Below are positions 28,524 through 37,745 of a stretch of 64,000 bases of DNA, in pieces. The DNA comes from Olleya sp. Bg11-27 (GTDB taxonomy: Bacteria > Bacteroidota > Bacteroidia > Flavobacteriales > Flavobacteriaceae). Within the stretch, counting starts at the first letter, position 1. The number at the start of each line of letters is the position of its first letter. Location of the stretch: assembly GCF_002831645.1 (NCBI RefSeq), contig NZ_CP025117.1, positions 1,495,514 through 1,559,513 of the forward strand, given 5' to 3'. The translations under genes and the position numbers were made by a program. The notes below the pieces were generated by a model, which was not told the origin of the DNA, searched no databases, and saw only the letters and a list, made by a program, of their open reading frames with translations.

Positions 28524-29972
28524 TTAATTATTTATTGATTTTCCAATAGCTTTACCTATAAGTGTTGCTTTTGTGCAATCTGTTACAGTTACGTTTACAA
28601 AATCACCAATATTATAATCACCTTTAGGAAACACCGCCACAATATTTTGTTGTGTACGACCAGACCATTCTTGGTTAGATTTTTTAGATTCTTTTTCTAC
28701 TAATACTTCTACAGTTGTATTTAGAAACTGTTTAGTCCTAAACTCGCTATGTTTAAGTTGTAGTGCTATAATTTCGCTAAGACGTCTACTTTTAGTTTTT
28801 TCAGGAACATCATCTTCAAATTTACGTTCTGCTAAAGTTCCTGGTCTTTCAGAATACGTAAACATATAACCAAAATTATATTTTACATACTCCATTAGGC
28901 TTAAGGTGTCTTGGTGGTCTTCTTCTGTTTCTGTTGGGAAGCCCGTAATCATGTCTTGGCTAATAACGCAATTCGGAATAATTTTTCTAATATTATCTAT
29001 TAAGGTAAAATATTCTTCACGAGTGTGTAAGCGATTCATCGCTTTTAATATCCTATTACTTCCACTTTGTACAGGTAAATGTATGTGGTTACAAATATTA
29101 TCATGCTTAGCCATCATTTGTATCACTTCAAGATGCATATCTTGTGGATTAGAAGTGCTAAAACGAATACGCATTTTTGGTTGCGCAGTAGCACATAGTT
29201 CTAAAAGTTTTGCGAAATCTGTTGCAGTTGCTTTTTCAAAATCAGAAGCTTTGTCAAAATCTTTTTTCATACCACCACCATACCAAAGGTAGCTGTCTAC
29301 GTTTTGACCTAATAATGTTATTTCTTTATAGTCTTTAGACCAAAGATCATTAATTTCTTCAATAATACTTTGTGGATCACGACTACGTTCTCTTCCTCTT
29401 GTAAACGGAACAACGCAAAACGTACACATATTATCACAACCTCTAGTTATAGAGACAAGTGCTGTAACACCATTGGTGTTTAAACGTACAGGACTGATGT
29501 CTCCATAAGTTTCTTCTTTAGATAGTACAACGTTTATAGCATCATGACCACCTTCAACTTCTGCAATTAAGTTAGGAAGGTCTTTATAAGCATCTGGACC
29601 TACAACTAGGTCTACTATTTTTTCTTCATCTAAAAATTTACTTTTTAAACGTTCTGCCATACAGCCTAGAACACCAACCTTCATTTTAGGATTAATGTCT
29701 CGCTTTATAGCGTTATATTTTTCTAGTCTTTTTCGTACTGTAACTTCAGCCTTGTCTCTAATAGAGCAAGTGTTGACTAGTACCAAGTCTGCTTCTTCAA
29801 GATTTTGTGTGGTATTAAAACCTTCGTTTTGCAGTATAGAAGCTACTATTTCGCTATCACTAAAATTCATAGCACACCCGTAGCTTTCAATAAAAAGTTT
29901 TTTGGTGTTTTTATCGTTTTTAGCAATAACCAATGTTTCGCCTTGTTTGTTTTCGTCTATTGTCTTTTCCAT
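28524..29972 (-). CDS. miaB: tRNA-2-methylthio-N6-dimethylallyladenosine synthase MiaB
   Basis: A 482-residue radical SAM methylthiotransferase that adds a methylthio group to i6A37 of tRNAs reading UNN codons. The N-terminal domain has FIESYGCAMNFSDSE and two further cysteines (NTCSIRDKA, GVLGCMAERL) for the auxiliary 4Fe-4S cluster. The radical SAM motif is CDNMCTFC within TRGCDNMCTFCVVPFTRGRE. A C-terminal TRAM domain is present. A frame nine codons longer exists, but the promoter at 30008-30038 puts the transcript start only a few bases before that codon, and the ATG at 29972 (MEKTIDENKQ) fits homologues. Confidence 0.94.
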   Translation of the reverse strand: MEKTIDENKQGETLVIAKNDKNTKKLFIESYGCAMNFSDSEIVASILQNEGFNTTQNLEEADLVLVNTCSIRDKAEVTVRKRLEKYNAIKRDINPKMKVGVLGCMAERLKSKFLDEEKIVDLVVGPDAYKDLPNLIAEVEGGHDAINVVLSKEETYGDISPVRLNTNGVTALVSITRGCDNMCTFCVVPFTRGRERSRDPQSIIEEINDLWSKDYKEITLLGQNVDSYLWYGGGMKKDFDKASDFEKATATDFAKLLELCATAQPKMRIRFSTSNPQDMHLEVIQMMAKHDNICNHIHLPVQSGSNRILKAMNRLHTREEYFTLIDNIRKIIPNCVISQDMITGFPTETEEDHQDTLSLMEYVKYNFGYMFTYSERPGTLAERKFEDDVPEKTKSRRLSEIIALQLKHSEFRTKQFLNTTVEVLVEKESKKSNQEWSGRTQQNIVAVFPKGDYNIGDFVNVTVTDCTKATLIGKAIGKSINN

Positions 29973-30007
29973 AAATATATTGAAATCACTCATCACCAAT
30001 AAGCACG

Positions 30008-30038
30008 CAAAGATAGGATTATTTTAAAATTATGACAA
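30008..30038 (-). promoter_or_regulatory. Promoter of miaB
   Basis: Read on the minus strand: TTG (30036-30038), a spacer of exactly 20 bases, then TATCTTTG (30008-30015), a full match to TAnnTTTG. It predicts a leader of about 30 bases before the ATG at 29972. Confidence 0.65.
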
Positions 30039-30100
30039 TCTGACAGACTTAAAATTTTAGCTAAAACTTATAAAATTAGGATGATAAATTTTTTTTGATA

Positions 30101-30108
30101 TACCTTTG
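30101..30108 (+). promoter_or_regulatory. -7 element of topA
   Basis: TACCTTTG, a full match to TAnnTTTG, ends 19 bases before the topA ATG at 30128. No clear TTG is present at -33. It indicates that the longer frame starting at 30095 lies upstream of the transcript start. Confidence 0.55.
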
Positions 30109-30127
30109 CACTCATAAAAATCGAAGA

Positions 30128-32686
30128 ATGGCGAAGAATTTAGTAATAGTTGAGTCACCTGCAAAAGCAAAAACAATTGAAAAATTTTTAGGAAAAGACT
30201 TCAAAGTCGAATCCAGTTTTGGGCATATCTCTGACTTACCATCTAAAGAATTAGGAGTAGATGTAGAGGGGGATTTTGATCCAAAATATGAAGTCTCTTC
30301 AGATAAAAAAGCACTAGTAAAAAAATTAAAACAACTTGCCAAGAAAGCCGAAATGGTTTGGTTAGCAAGTGATGAAGATAGGGAAGGAGAGGCAATTGCA
30401 TGGCATTTAGCAGAATCTCTAGACTTAGATAAAGATAAAACAAAACGTATTGTTTTTCATGAGATTACTAAAGCAGCCATCCAGAAAGCAGTTGAGAACC
30501 CAAGACAAATTGATTACGATTTAGTAGATGCGCAACAAGCCCGTCGTGTATTAGATAGAATTGTAGGTTATGAGTTGTCTCCGGTTTTATGGCGTAAAGT
30601 AAAAGGAGGTTTGTCTGCAGGTCGTGTACAATCGGTATCTGTTAGGTTAATTGTAGAGCGTGAACGCGACATCCAAAACTTTACACCAGAAGCATCTTAT
30701 AGGATAGATGCTGAGTTCTCAAATGAAGCGGGGCAATCGTTTAAAGCTAAATTACCAAAAACATTTTCGACTAAAAAAGAAGCCTTAGATTTCTTAGAAA
30801 GTAATGCTAGTGCCGATTTTAAAGTAGCAGACTTAACTAAAAAACCGGCTAAGAAATCACCTGCAGCACCATTTACTACGTCAACATTACAACAAGAAGC
30901 ATCACGTAAATTATATTTTTCTGTTAGTAAAACCATGACCATGGCACAACGTTTATACGAGGCCGGTTTGATTACTTATATGAGAACAGATAGTGTCAAT
31001 TTATCTGATGAAGCTAGAAAAGGAGCAGAGAAAGAGATTGTAGCAGCCTACGGTAAAGAATATAGTAAGGAACGTAATTTTAAAGGAAAGTCTAAAGGAG
31101 CGCAAGAAGCTCACGAAGCGATTAGACCGACAGATTTTAAAACACACAGCGTAGATATAGATTACGATCAAGCTCGTTTATACGATTTAATTTGGAAACG
31201 CGCCATCGCATCGCAAATGAGTGAAGCACAATTAGAGCGTACAAACGTAAAAATTGAAGCAAACACGCATAACCAAACGTTTACAGCAAACGGAGAGGTT
31301 ATTAAATTTGATGGATTTTTGAAAGTCTATTTGGAAGGTACAGATGATGAAGATTTGGAGCAAGAAGGCATGCTTCCTGCAATGAAGACTAACGAGACCT
31401 TACTTAATAAGTACATTACAGCAACGGAGCGTTACAGTCGTGCGCCGTACAGATATACGGAAGCTTCTTTAGTAAAGAAACTAGAAGAGTTAGGTATTGG
31501 ACGTCCGTCTACTTATGCACCAACAATTTCGACCATTCAAAATAGGAACTATGTAGAAAAAGGTGCTATAGATGGTGTCGAGCGTGAGTATACACAATTA
31601 GTATTAGAAGAAGGAACAGTAAAAGATAACATGCTTTCGGAAAAAGTAGGTTCAGATAAAGGTAAGTTAGTACCAACCGATATTGGGATGATTGTTACGG
31701 ACTTTTTGGTTAACCATTTTGAAAGTATATTAGATTATAATTTTACCGCTAAGGTCGAAAGTCAGTTTGATGATATTGCCGAAGGTAAAGAGGACTGGAA
31801 AAAAATGATGAAAACCTTTTATAAGAAGTTTCATCCAGTCGTTGTAGATGTTCAGGAAAATGCAGATAGAGAATCTGGTGAACGTATTTTAGGTAAAGAT
31901 CCAAAAACAGGAAAGCAAGTCAGTGTGCGTCTTGGTAAATTTGGTCCTATGGTACAAATGGGAACGGTAGATGATGAAGAAAAACCAACATTTGCAAGTT
32001 TAAGTCCTGATCAGCAATTAGGTAGTATTACCTATGAAGAAGCAATGGATTTATTTAAACTGCCTAGAACTTTAGGTCAGTATGAAGATGAAGATATTGA
32101 GGTCAACAATGGTCGTTTTGGACCGTATGTAAAATACGGTAAAAAGTTTGTGTCCTTAGCGCCAGGTCAAGATCCAATAAGTATAGAGTTTAAGGATGCT
32201 ATTGAATTAATTAAAGAAAAAGAAATAGCAGATGCGCCAGTTTATAGTTATAAAGGACATGGTGTAACTAAAGGTAAAGGACGTTTTGGTCCATTTATTA
32301 AGTGGAACGGGTTATTTATTAATGTGAATAAAAAATACGATTGGGACACTTTAACTAATGAAGAAATTGAAGAATTAGTAGATGCTAAAATTCAAAAAGA
32401 AATAGATAAAGTAATCCATAATTGGGAAGAGGAAGGTATCCGTGTAGAAAAAGCACGCTGGGGTAGACATAATATTTTAAAAGGTAAAGTTAAAATAGAG
32501 TTACCTAAAACAGTAGATGCTGCAGCTTTAACTTTAGAAGAGGTTAAGGATATGATTGAAAAGAAAGCGCCAAAAAAGAAAGCTGCTGCAAAAAAGAAAG
32601 CGCCGGCTAAGAAGAAAACAGCGACTAAGAAAACTGCTGCAAAAAAGCCAGCAGCAAAGAAAAAAGCACCAGCAAAAAAGAAATAG
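30128..32686 (+). CDS. topA: DNA topoisomerase I
   Basis: An 852-residue type IA topoisomerase that relaxes negative supercoils. The Toprim domain begins KNLVIVESPAKAKTIEKFLG and includes LASDEDREGEAIAWHL. The active-site tyrosine lies in YEAGLITYMRTDSV, and GRPSTYAPTISTI is a further family signature. Instead of C-terminal zinc ribbons the protein has topoisomerase repeats (GRFGPYVKYG, GRFGPFIKWNG). It ends in a Lys/Ala/Pro-rich tail of about 40 residues resembling histone H1 tails (AAKKKAPAKKKTATKKT). The start at 30128 is chosen because the promoter lies between it and the longer frame's first codon. Confidence 0.96.
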   Translation: MAKNLVIVESPAKAKTIEKFLGKDFKVESSFGHISDLPSKELGVDVEGDFDPKYEVSSDKKALVKKLKQLAKKAEMVWLASDEDREGEAIAWHLAESLDLDKDKTKRIVFHEITKAAIQKAVENPRQIDYDLVDAQQARRVLDRIVGYELSPVLWRKVKGGLSAGRVQSVSVRLIVERERDIQNFTPEASYRIDAEFSNEAGQSFKAKLPKTFSTKKEALDFLESNASADFKVADLTKKPAKKSPAAPFTTSTLQQEASRKLYFSVSKTMTMAQRLYEAGLITYMRTDSVNLSDEARKGAEKEIVAAYGKEYSKERNFKGKSKGAQEAHEAIRPTDFKTHSVDIDYDQARLYDLIWKRAIASQMSEAQLERTNVKIEANTHNQTFTANGEVIKFDGFLKVYLEGTDDEDLEQEGMLPAMKTNETLLNKYITATERYSRAPYRYTEASLVKKLEELGIGRPSTYAPTISTIQNRNYVEKGAIDGVEREYTQLVLEEGTVKDNMLSEKVGSDKGKLVPTDIGMIVTDFLVNHFESILDYNFTAKVESQFDDIAEGKEDWKKMMKTFYKKFHPVVVDVQENADRESGERILGKDPKTGKQVSVRLGKFGPMVQMGTVDDEEKPTFASLSPDQQLGSITYEEAMDLFKLPRTLGQYEDEDIEVNNGRFGPYVKYGKKFVSLAPGQDPISIEFKDAIELIKEKEIADAPVYSYKGHGVTKGKGRFGPFIKWNGLFINVNKKYDWDTLTNEEIEELVDAKIQKEIDKVIHNWEEEGIRVEKARWGRHNILKGKVKIELPKTVDAAALTLEEVKDMIEKKAPKKKAAAKKKAPAKKKTATKKTAAKKPAAKKKAPAKKK

Positions 32687-32694
32687 TATTATAA

Positions 32695-33861
32695 ATGAAT
32701 TTTAATTTTCTTTCTCCAGTTTCAGATACTGTTTTAGCGCATAATCAATTATTGTCGCCTTTATGTTTAGGTCAAAAAATTAAAATCCATTCTGAACAAC
32801 AAGGTATCCCTGATTTAGATGGGGTTAAAATTGTTATTTTAGGGGTTTTAGAAAATCGGAATGATGTTAATTATATTGGTGAAGATTTCAATTTAAACGA
32901 AATTAGAAAAGCATTATATACATTGTATCCTGGTAATTGGTCTACAAATGTGGTCGATTTGGGAGATATTGAAAAAGGTGAACGTGCTGAAGATACTTAT
33001 TTTGCTTTAAAAGAAACATTGACACTTTTAATTGAGAGAAGAATCATTCCAGTTATAATTGGGGGTAGTCAAGACTTAACGTATACGGCTTATCGAGCTT
33101 ACGACAGTTTAATTCCAATGGTTAATATTGTGAATGTTGATAAATCTTTTGATTTAGGAGATACATCTAAGCCAATAAACAACACAAGTTTTGTAGGTAA
33201 AATAGTACTGGAGCAACCATACAACCTGTTTAATTATTCGATCATCGGATATCAGACCTATTTTAATAGTCAAGAGGAGATAGATTTAATGGATCGCTTA
33301 TATTTCGAGTCTTATAGATTAGGAGAGGTGTCGAATGATATTACATTAGTGGAGCCAGTAATGAGAGATGCAAACATTGTTACTGTTGACTTAGGTGCTT
33401 TAAAAGCATCAGAAGTAAGCTTAAGACAAAAAGTGTCTCCTAATGGGTTAGATGGAAAAGAAATATGCGCAGTAGCGCGATATGCAGGAATAAGTAATAA
33501 GGTGACATCGTTTGGTATTTACGAGTATAAACCATCTCAGGATGATGAGATAACAGCTATGTTAGTGTCGCAAATGATATGGTATTTTATCGAAGGTGTT
33601 AATTGCAGAGTTAAAGATGATGATTTTTCTAATGACGATAATCACCAAAAATTCATTACTTTAGCCGAATCGCATGAATTAATTTTTTATAAAAGTACAA
33701 AAACAGGACGTTGGTGGATAGAAATACCATTTTTAGCAAATGTTAATAATAAATTAAAAAAACATACGTTATTACCATGCACGCATCAAGATTACATAGA
33801 TGCTTGTAATGATATTATACCTGAGAGATGGTATAAAGCCTATCAAAAGAATAGTGTTTAA
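32695..33861 (+). CDS. Arginase-fold (formimidoylglutamase-like) protein with degenerate metal site
   Basis: A 388-residue protein of the ureohydrolase (arginase/agmatinase/formimidoylglutamase) fold. The three metal-binding blocks can be aligned but are altered. GGDHS is GGSQD (residues 123-127), so the His ligand is Gln126. DAHxD is DKSFD (149-153), replacing His by Ser151. DxD is DLG (231-233), replacing the second Asp by Gly. Three of six manganese ligands are therefore gone, and hydrolase activity is doubtful. It sits eight bases after topA and just upstream of gldK, a neighbourhood I recall from other Flavobacteriaceae. A structural or regulatory role is possible. Confidence 0.75.
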   Translation: MNFNFLSPVSDTVLAHNQLLSPLCLGQKIKIHSEQQGIPDLDGVKIVILGVLENRNDVNYIGEDFNLNEIRKALYTLYPGNWSTNVVDLGDIEKGERAEDTYFALKETLTLLIERRIIPVIIGGSQDLTYTAYRAYDSLIPMVNIVNVDKSFDLGDTSKPINNTSFVGKIVLEQPYNLFNYSIIGYQTYFNSQEEIDLMDRLYFESYRLGEVSNDITLVEPVMRDANIVTVDLGALKASEVSLRQKVSPNGLDGKEICAVARYAGISNKVTSFGIYEYKPSQDDEITAMLVSQMIWYFIEGVNCRVKDDDFSNDDNHQKFITLAESHELIFYKSTKTGRWWIEIPFLANVNNKLKKHTLLPCTHQDYIDACNDIIPERWYKAYQKNSV

Positions 33862-33948
33862 TAGTTCAGAATTTGCAGATAAACGACCTTTTAAATCGTT
33901 CAAACGTAAATTTTTTACGATTAAATGTATTTTTTTTTGATTAAAAAG

Positions 33949-33979
33949 TTGTTTTTTAGGAAATATATAAATATGTTTA
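33949..33979 (+). promoter_or_regulatory. Promoter of the gldKLMN operon
   Basis: TTG at 33949-33951, a 20-base spacer and TATGTTTA at 33972-33979 (TAnnTTTG with the final G replaced). The predicted leader is about 40 bases and contains a hairpin at 33982-34000. Confidence 0.5.
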
Positions 33980-33981
33980 CG

Positions 33982-34000
33982 CTCTTAAAAAATTTAAGAG
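33982..34000 (+). other. Hairpin in the gldK leader
   Basis: CTCTTAAA and TTTAAGAG form a perfect 8-bp stem with a three-base loop, followed by TTTT. It begins three bases after the -7 element, at or close to the predicted transcript start. It could be a weak attenuator, a 5' stabilising hairpin or an operator. Confidence 0.4.
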
Positions 34001-34024
34001 TTTTAAATTAACCTCGAGTTTTCA

Positions 34025-35392
34025 ATGAATATGAAGAAGTTTGTATTATTAACAGCGGTTTTCGCACTTTTAGTAAGTTGTGGATCAAAAGATAAGGGTC
34101 AGCTAGTTGGTGCTAAAGGAAAAAAATGGCACCCAGAAAAACCTTACGGAATGACATTAGTTCCTGGTGGAGCATTTATTATGGGTAAAGCGGACGATGA
34201 TCTTGCTGGAATTCATGATGCACCTGCTAAGACAGTTACGGTAGCAGCATTTTACATGGATGAGACAGAAATCACGAATAGTGAGTATCGCCAGTTTGTA
34301 GAATGGGTAAGAGATTCTACTATTCGTACAAAATTAGCAATTTTAGCTGATGAAGTAGGTATGACATCTGAGGATGGTGGTATTGGAGAATTTGCATTTA
34401 AAGATGCAGATACTACAGATTCATCTGCTTACGAGAAGTATATGATGGATAACTATAGTGGTCTAGGAGAAACAGGCTACGAAGGTAGAAAGCTTAACTA
34501 TGATGTTGATTTGCTTTTTGATACTGCAGAGTATCCTGACGAATACTATGTAGAAGTAATGGATACTATGTATTTACCATTAGAAGAATCTTACAACGGT
34601 CAACGTACGTGGGATGTTACTAAGTTTAAGTTCCAGTATACTTACATGGATATTGCTAAAGCGGCAAAAAATAAAAACCTAAGACGTAAAGACGTTATTG
34701 TTAGAGAAGAAGTAGAAATCTATCCAGATACTACGTCTTGGATTAGAGATTTTGCATATTCTTATAATGAACCTATGCATAACGATTATTTCTGGCATGA
34801 TGCCTATAGTGATTACCCTGTAGTAGGCGTGTCATGGCAACAAGCTAAAGCGTTTTGTGAATGGAGAACAAAATACCATAACGATTATAGACGTTCAAGA
34901 AAAATACATAATGTAGGACGTTATAGATTACCGTCGGAAGCACAATGGGAATATGCTGCTAGAGGAGGTTTGCAAGCTGCAACTTTTCCATGGGGTGGAC
35001 CTTATGCTAAAAATGATAGAGGTTGTTTTATGGCAAACTTTAAGCCATTACGAGGGGATTACGCGGCAGATCAAGCTTTATATACTGTGGAAGCTGACGC
35101 TTATGAACCTAATGATTTCAATTTATATAACATGGCAGGAAACGTATCTGAATGGGTAGACTCTTCTTACGATCCAGCATCTTATGAATACGCTTCAACT
35201 ATTAACCCGAGTGTAAATGACCCAAGTAACAAACGTAAAGTGGTTCGTGGTGGTTCTTGGAAAGATGTTGCTTACTATTTACAAGTAAGTTCTAGAGATT
35301 ATGAATATTCAGATTCGGCTAGAAGTTATATCGGATTCAGAACTGTACAAGATTATATGGGTACGGATGTAACTGCTAATTCTGGACAATAA
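34025..35392 (+). CDS. gldK: Gliding motility/type IX secretion lipoprotein GldK
   Basis: A 455-residue outer-membrane lipoprotein. The signal sequence ends VSC with the lipidated Cys19, then GSKDKGQ. The body is a formylglycine-generating-enzyme-like (sulfatase-modifying) domain: MTLVPGGAFIMGK, FYMDETEITNSEYRQF, VSWQQAKAFCEWR, YRLPSEAQWEYAARGG, NMAGNVSEWVDSSY and KVVRGGSWKD. In GldK this fold is structural, forming with GldN the periplasmic ring of the type IX secretion system. It is the first gene of gldKLMN. An ATG two codons in (MKKFVLL) is an equally possible start. Confidence 0.95.
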   Translation: MNMKKFVLLTAVFALLVSCGSKDKGQLVGAKGKKWHPEKPYGMTLVPGGAFIMGKADDDLAGIHDAPAKTVTVAAFYMDETEITNSEYRQFVEWVRDSTIRTKLAILADEVGMTSEDGGIGEFAFKDADTTDSSAYEKYMMDNYSGLGETGYEGRKLNYDVDLLFDTAEYPDEYYVEVMDTMYLPLEESYNGQRTWDVTKFKFQYTYMDIAKAAKNKNLRRKDVIVREEVEIYPDTTSWIRDFAYSYNEPMHNDYFWHDAYSDYPVVGVSWQQAKAFCEWRTKYHNDYRRSRKIHNVGRYRLPSEAQWEYAARGGLQAATFPWGGPYAKNDRGCFMANFKPLRGDYAADQALYTVEADAYEPNDFNLYNMAGNVSEWVDSSYDPASYEYASTINPSVNDPSNKRKVVRGGSWKDVAYYLQVSSRDYEYSDSARSYIGFRTVQDYMGTDVTANSGQ

Positions 35393-35449
35393 AATTTAAT
35401 AATATTAACCAAACTAATAACAACTTAAACAACTAAAAACTTAGAAATT

Positions 35450-36088
35450 ATGGCACAAAAAGGAAAACTTTCAACAATGAATATGGTTTATGGATTGGGA
35501 GCAGCAATCGTAATTATTGGAGCTTTATTTAAAATTCAACACTGGCCTTATGGATCACTTATTTTAACAATAGGGATGATTGTAGAAGCAGTTGTATTTA
35601 CATTATCTGCTTTTGAAAAGCAAGGAGGCGAATTAGACTGGTCATTAGTTTATCCTGAATTAGCTGGAGGTGCTTCATTAGGGGCTAAAAAAGATGCAAA
35701 AGAAGAGCCTAAAGATGCTGAAGGTTTATTATCTAAAAAATTAGACAATTTATTAAAAGATGCTAAAATTGATGGTGAATTAATGGCAAGCTTAGGAAAT
35801 AGTATTAAAAATTTCGAGGGTGCTGCAAAAGGAATTTCTCCAACTGTAGATTCTATGGCTGCAACTAAAAAGTATGGTGAAGAAATGACCCTAGCTGCTG
35901 CACAAATGGAGTCTTTAAACAGTCTTTATAAAGTACAAATGGAAAGCGCTAGTCGTCAAGCATCAATTAATGAAGAAGCTGTAGAAAATGCAACTAAATT
36001 AAAAGAACAAATGCAATCTTTAGCATCTAACCTATCTTCTTTAAATGGAGTATACGGTGGTATGCTAACTGCAATGAACAAAAACTAA
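35450..36088 (+). CDS. gldL: Gliding motility/type IX secretion motor protein GldL
   Basis: A 212-residue inner-membrane protein. Two membrane helices lie near the N-terminus (about residues 12-30 and 35-55), and the second carries the buried glutamate E46 (GMIVEAVVF), the proton-conducting residue of the motor. IQHWPYGSL joins the helices. The remainder is cytoplasmic and helical (MESLNSLYKVQMESASRQAS). GldL pentamers with a GldM dimer convert proton flow into rotation. The gene lies 57 bases after gldK. Confidence 0.95.
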   Translation: MAQKGKLSTMNMVYGLGAAIVIIGALFKIQHWPYGSLILTIGMIVEAVVFTLSAFEKQGGELDWSLVYPELAGGASLGAKKDAKEEPKDAEGLLSKKLDNLLKDAKIDGELMASLGNSIKNFEGAAKGISPTVDSMAATKKYGEEMTLAAAQMESLNSLYKVQMESASRQASINEEAVENATKLKEQMQSLASNLSSLNGVYGGMLTAMNKN

Positions 36089-36136
36089 TTAGTGATTAAT
36101 ATCAACTAATATTAACAACTAAAAAACTAATTAGAC

Positions 36137-37702
36137 ATGGCAGGAGGAAAACAGTCCGCAAGACAAAAAATGATTAACCTAATGTATTTGGTATTTATTG
36201 CAATGATCGCGATGACAATGTCAAAAGAAGTATTATCTGCATTTGGGTTAATGGATAAAAAATTTGATAGAGCTAATGAATTGGCGATAGCATCAAATAA
36301 TGGAATTTTAACTCAGTTGAAAACACAAGCTGATGAGAAACCAGATGAATTTGGATCAGCAAATAAATTAGCGAATGAAATCAGTGCTATTTCGGATGAC
36401 TTTTATAAGTTTTTGGGAACAGTTAAAGCTGATGATATCGTTAAAAGTGGTCATTATGAGTTAGAAGAAAGCGGTGATTTACCTTACGAAGAAATGGATA
36501 AGGGAGATAAACTTGATGAGCTTTGGTTTACTGGTGACAGATTAACCAAAAGAGGTCAAGAAGTTTTAGATAGAATAGAAAAATATAAAACGGACATTAA
36601 AGCTGTTTTACCTAATGAAGGAAAATGGCAACCAGTAATTGAAAGTTTTGAAAAACGTTTTAGTACAGCTGCCGTTAAAGATAATGATGGTGTAGAGAAA
36701 AAATGGCTAGATTATCATTTTCAAGGATTTCCAGCTATTGCATCTTATACTAAGTTAACTGCAATGCAAAATGATGTAAAGGCTACTGAAACTAATATTT
36801 ATAATGGATTTTTAGGTAATCTTGTTAGTAATGCGACGTCTTTAAAGAACTACAAGGCTATTGTATTAGCTGATAAATCTGCATTTTTTGCAGGAGAGAA
36901 ATTTCAAGGTAGAGTTGTGTTAGGTAAGTATGCAAATGTTGTACCTACAAAAATGAGTGTAGGAGATAAGGAAATTGATTTAACAGAAGCAATTGATTCA
37001 ACAGGAGCAGCTACATTAGATTTTAATGTAGGTAATGTAGGAGAGCACGATATAGATGGTAAGTTTACTTTTGTTGAGGATGGTAAGGAACTAGAAATTC
37101 CAATAATTGGTAACTATGTTGTAGTACCAAGACCAAATTCTGCGACTATTTCTGCAGATAAAATGAATGTAGTATATAGAGGTGTATCTAACCCAATGAC
37201 TATTTCTTTTGCAGGTGTACCTGACAACAAAGTTAATGCTAGTGGATCTGGTTTATCTAAGTCAAGCGGTATTGGAAAATATACAATGAAACCTGGATCA
37301 GGTAAAGAGGTTACAATCAGTGTAACTGCCAAACTTGATGATGGATCAAGTGCTTCCGATAGAGCGGTGTTTAGAATTAAAGATATCCCTAAGCCATCTG
37401 GTACTATTGCAGGGAAGTCTGAAGGTTCTTTACCAAGAAACAATATTGAAATAGGTACTATTAAAGCAGTACTAGAAGATTTCGATTTTGATTTACCTTT
37501 AACAGTAACGTCATTTAAAATTAAAGTACCAGGTCAAGCTACGGTAAATGTATCGGGTAGTAGATTAAATGGACAAGCAAAAACGGCTTTAAGAAAAGCT
37601 AGACGTGGAGATGCTATTCAAATATTTGATATTAAATCGAAGTCTTCAGGAGGACCAAGAATTAAGCCAGCAAGTCCAATAGCTATTGAGTTATCAAACT
37701 AA
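36137..37702 (+). CDS. gldM: Gliding motility/type IX secretion motor shaft GldM
   Basis: A 521-residue protein with one N-terminal membrane helix (MINLMYLVFIAMIAMTMSK, about 12-30), which inserts into the GldL pentamer. A long periplasmic part follows with four domains that span to the outer-membrane ring; GNYVVVPRPNSATISADK and PKPSGTIAGKSEGSLPR lie in the C-terminal domains. GldM carries torque from the motor to GldK/GldN. It lies 48 bases after gldL. Confidence 0.95.
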   Translation: MAGGKQSARQKMINLMYLVFIAMIAMTMSKEVLSAFGLMDKKFDRANELAIASNNGILTQLKTQADEKPDEFGSANKLANEISAISDDFYKFLGTVKADDIVKSGHYELEESGDLPYEEMDKGDKLDELWFTGDRLTKRGQEVLDRIEKYKTDIKAVLPNEGKWQPVIESFEKRFSTAAVKDNDGVEKKWLDYHFQGFPAIASYTKLTAMQNDVKATETNIYNGFLGNLVSNATSLKNYKAIVLADKSAFFAGEKFQGRVVLGKYANVVPTKMSVGDKEIDLTEAIDSTGAATLDFNVGNVGEHDIDGKFTFVEDGKELEIPIIGNYVVVPRPNSATISADKMNVVYRGVSNPMTISFAGVPDNKVNASGSGLSKSSGIGKYTMKPGSGKEVTISVTAKLDDGSSASDRAVFRIKDIPKPSGTIAGKSEGSLPRNNIEIGTIKAVLEDFDFDLPLTVTSFKIKVPGQATVNVSGSRLNGQAKTALRKARRGDAIQIFDIKSKSSGGPRIKPASPIAIELSN

Positions 37703-37745
37703 TCAAAACCAATTTGATTAATTAAATATTAAAAACAATTTTCAG

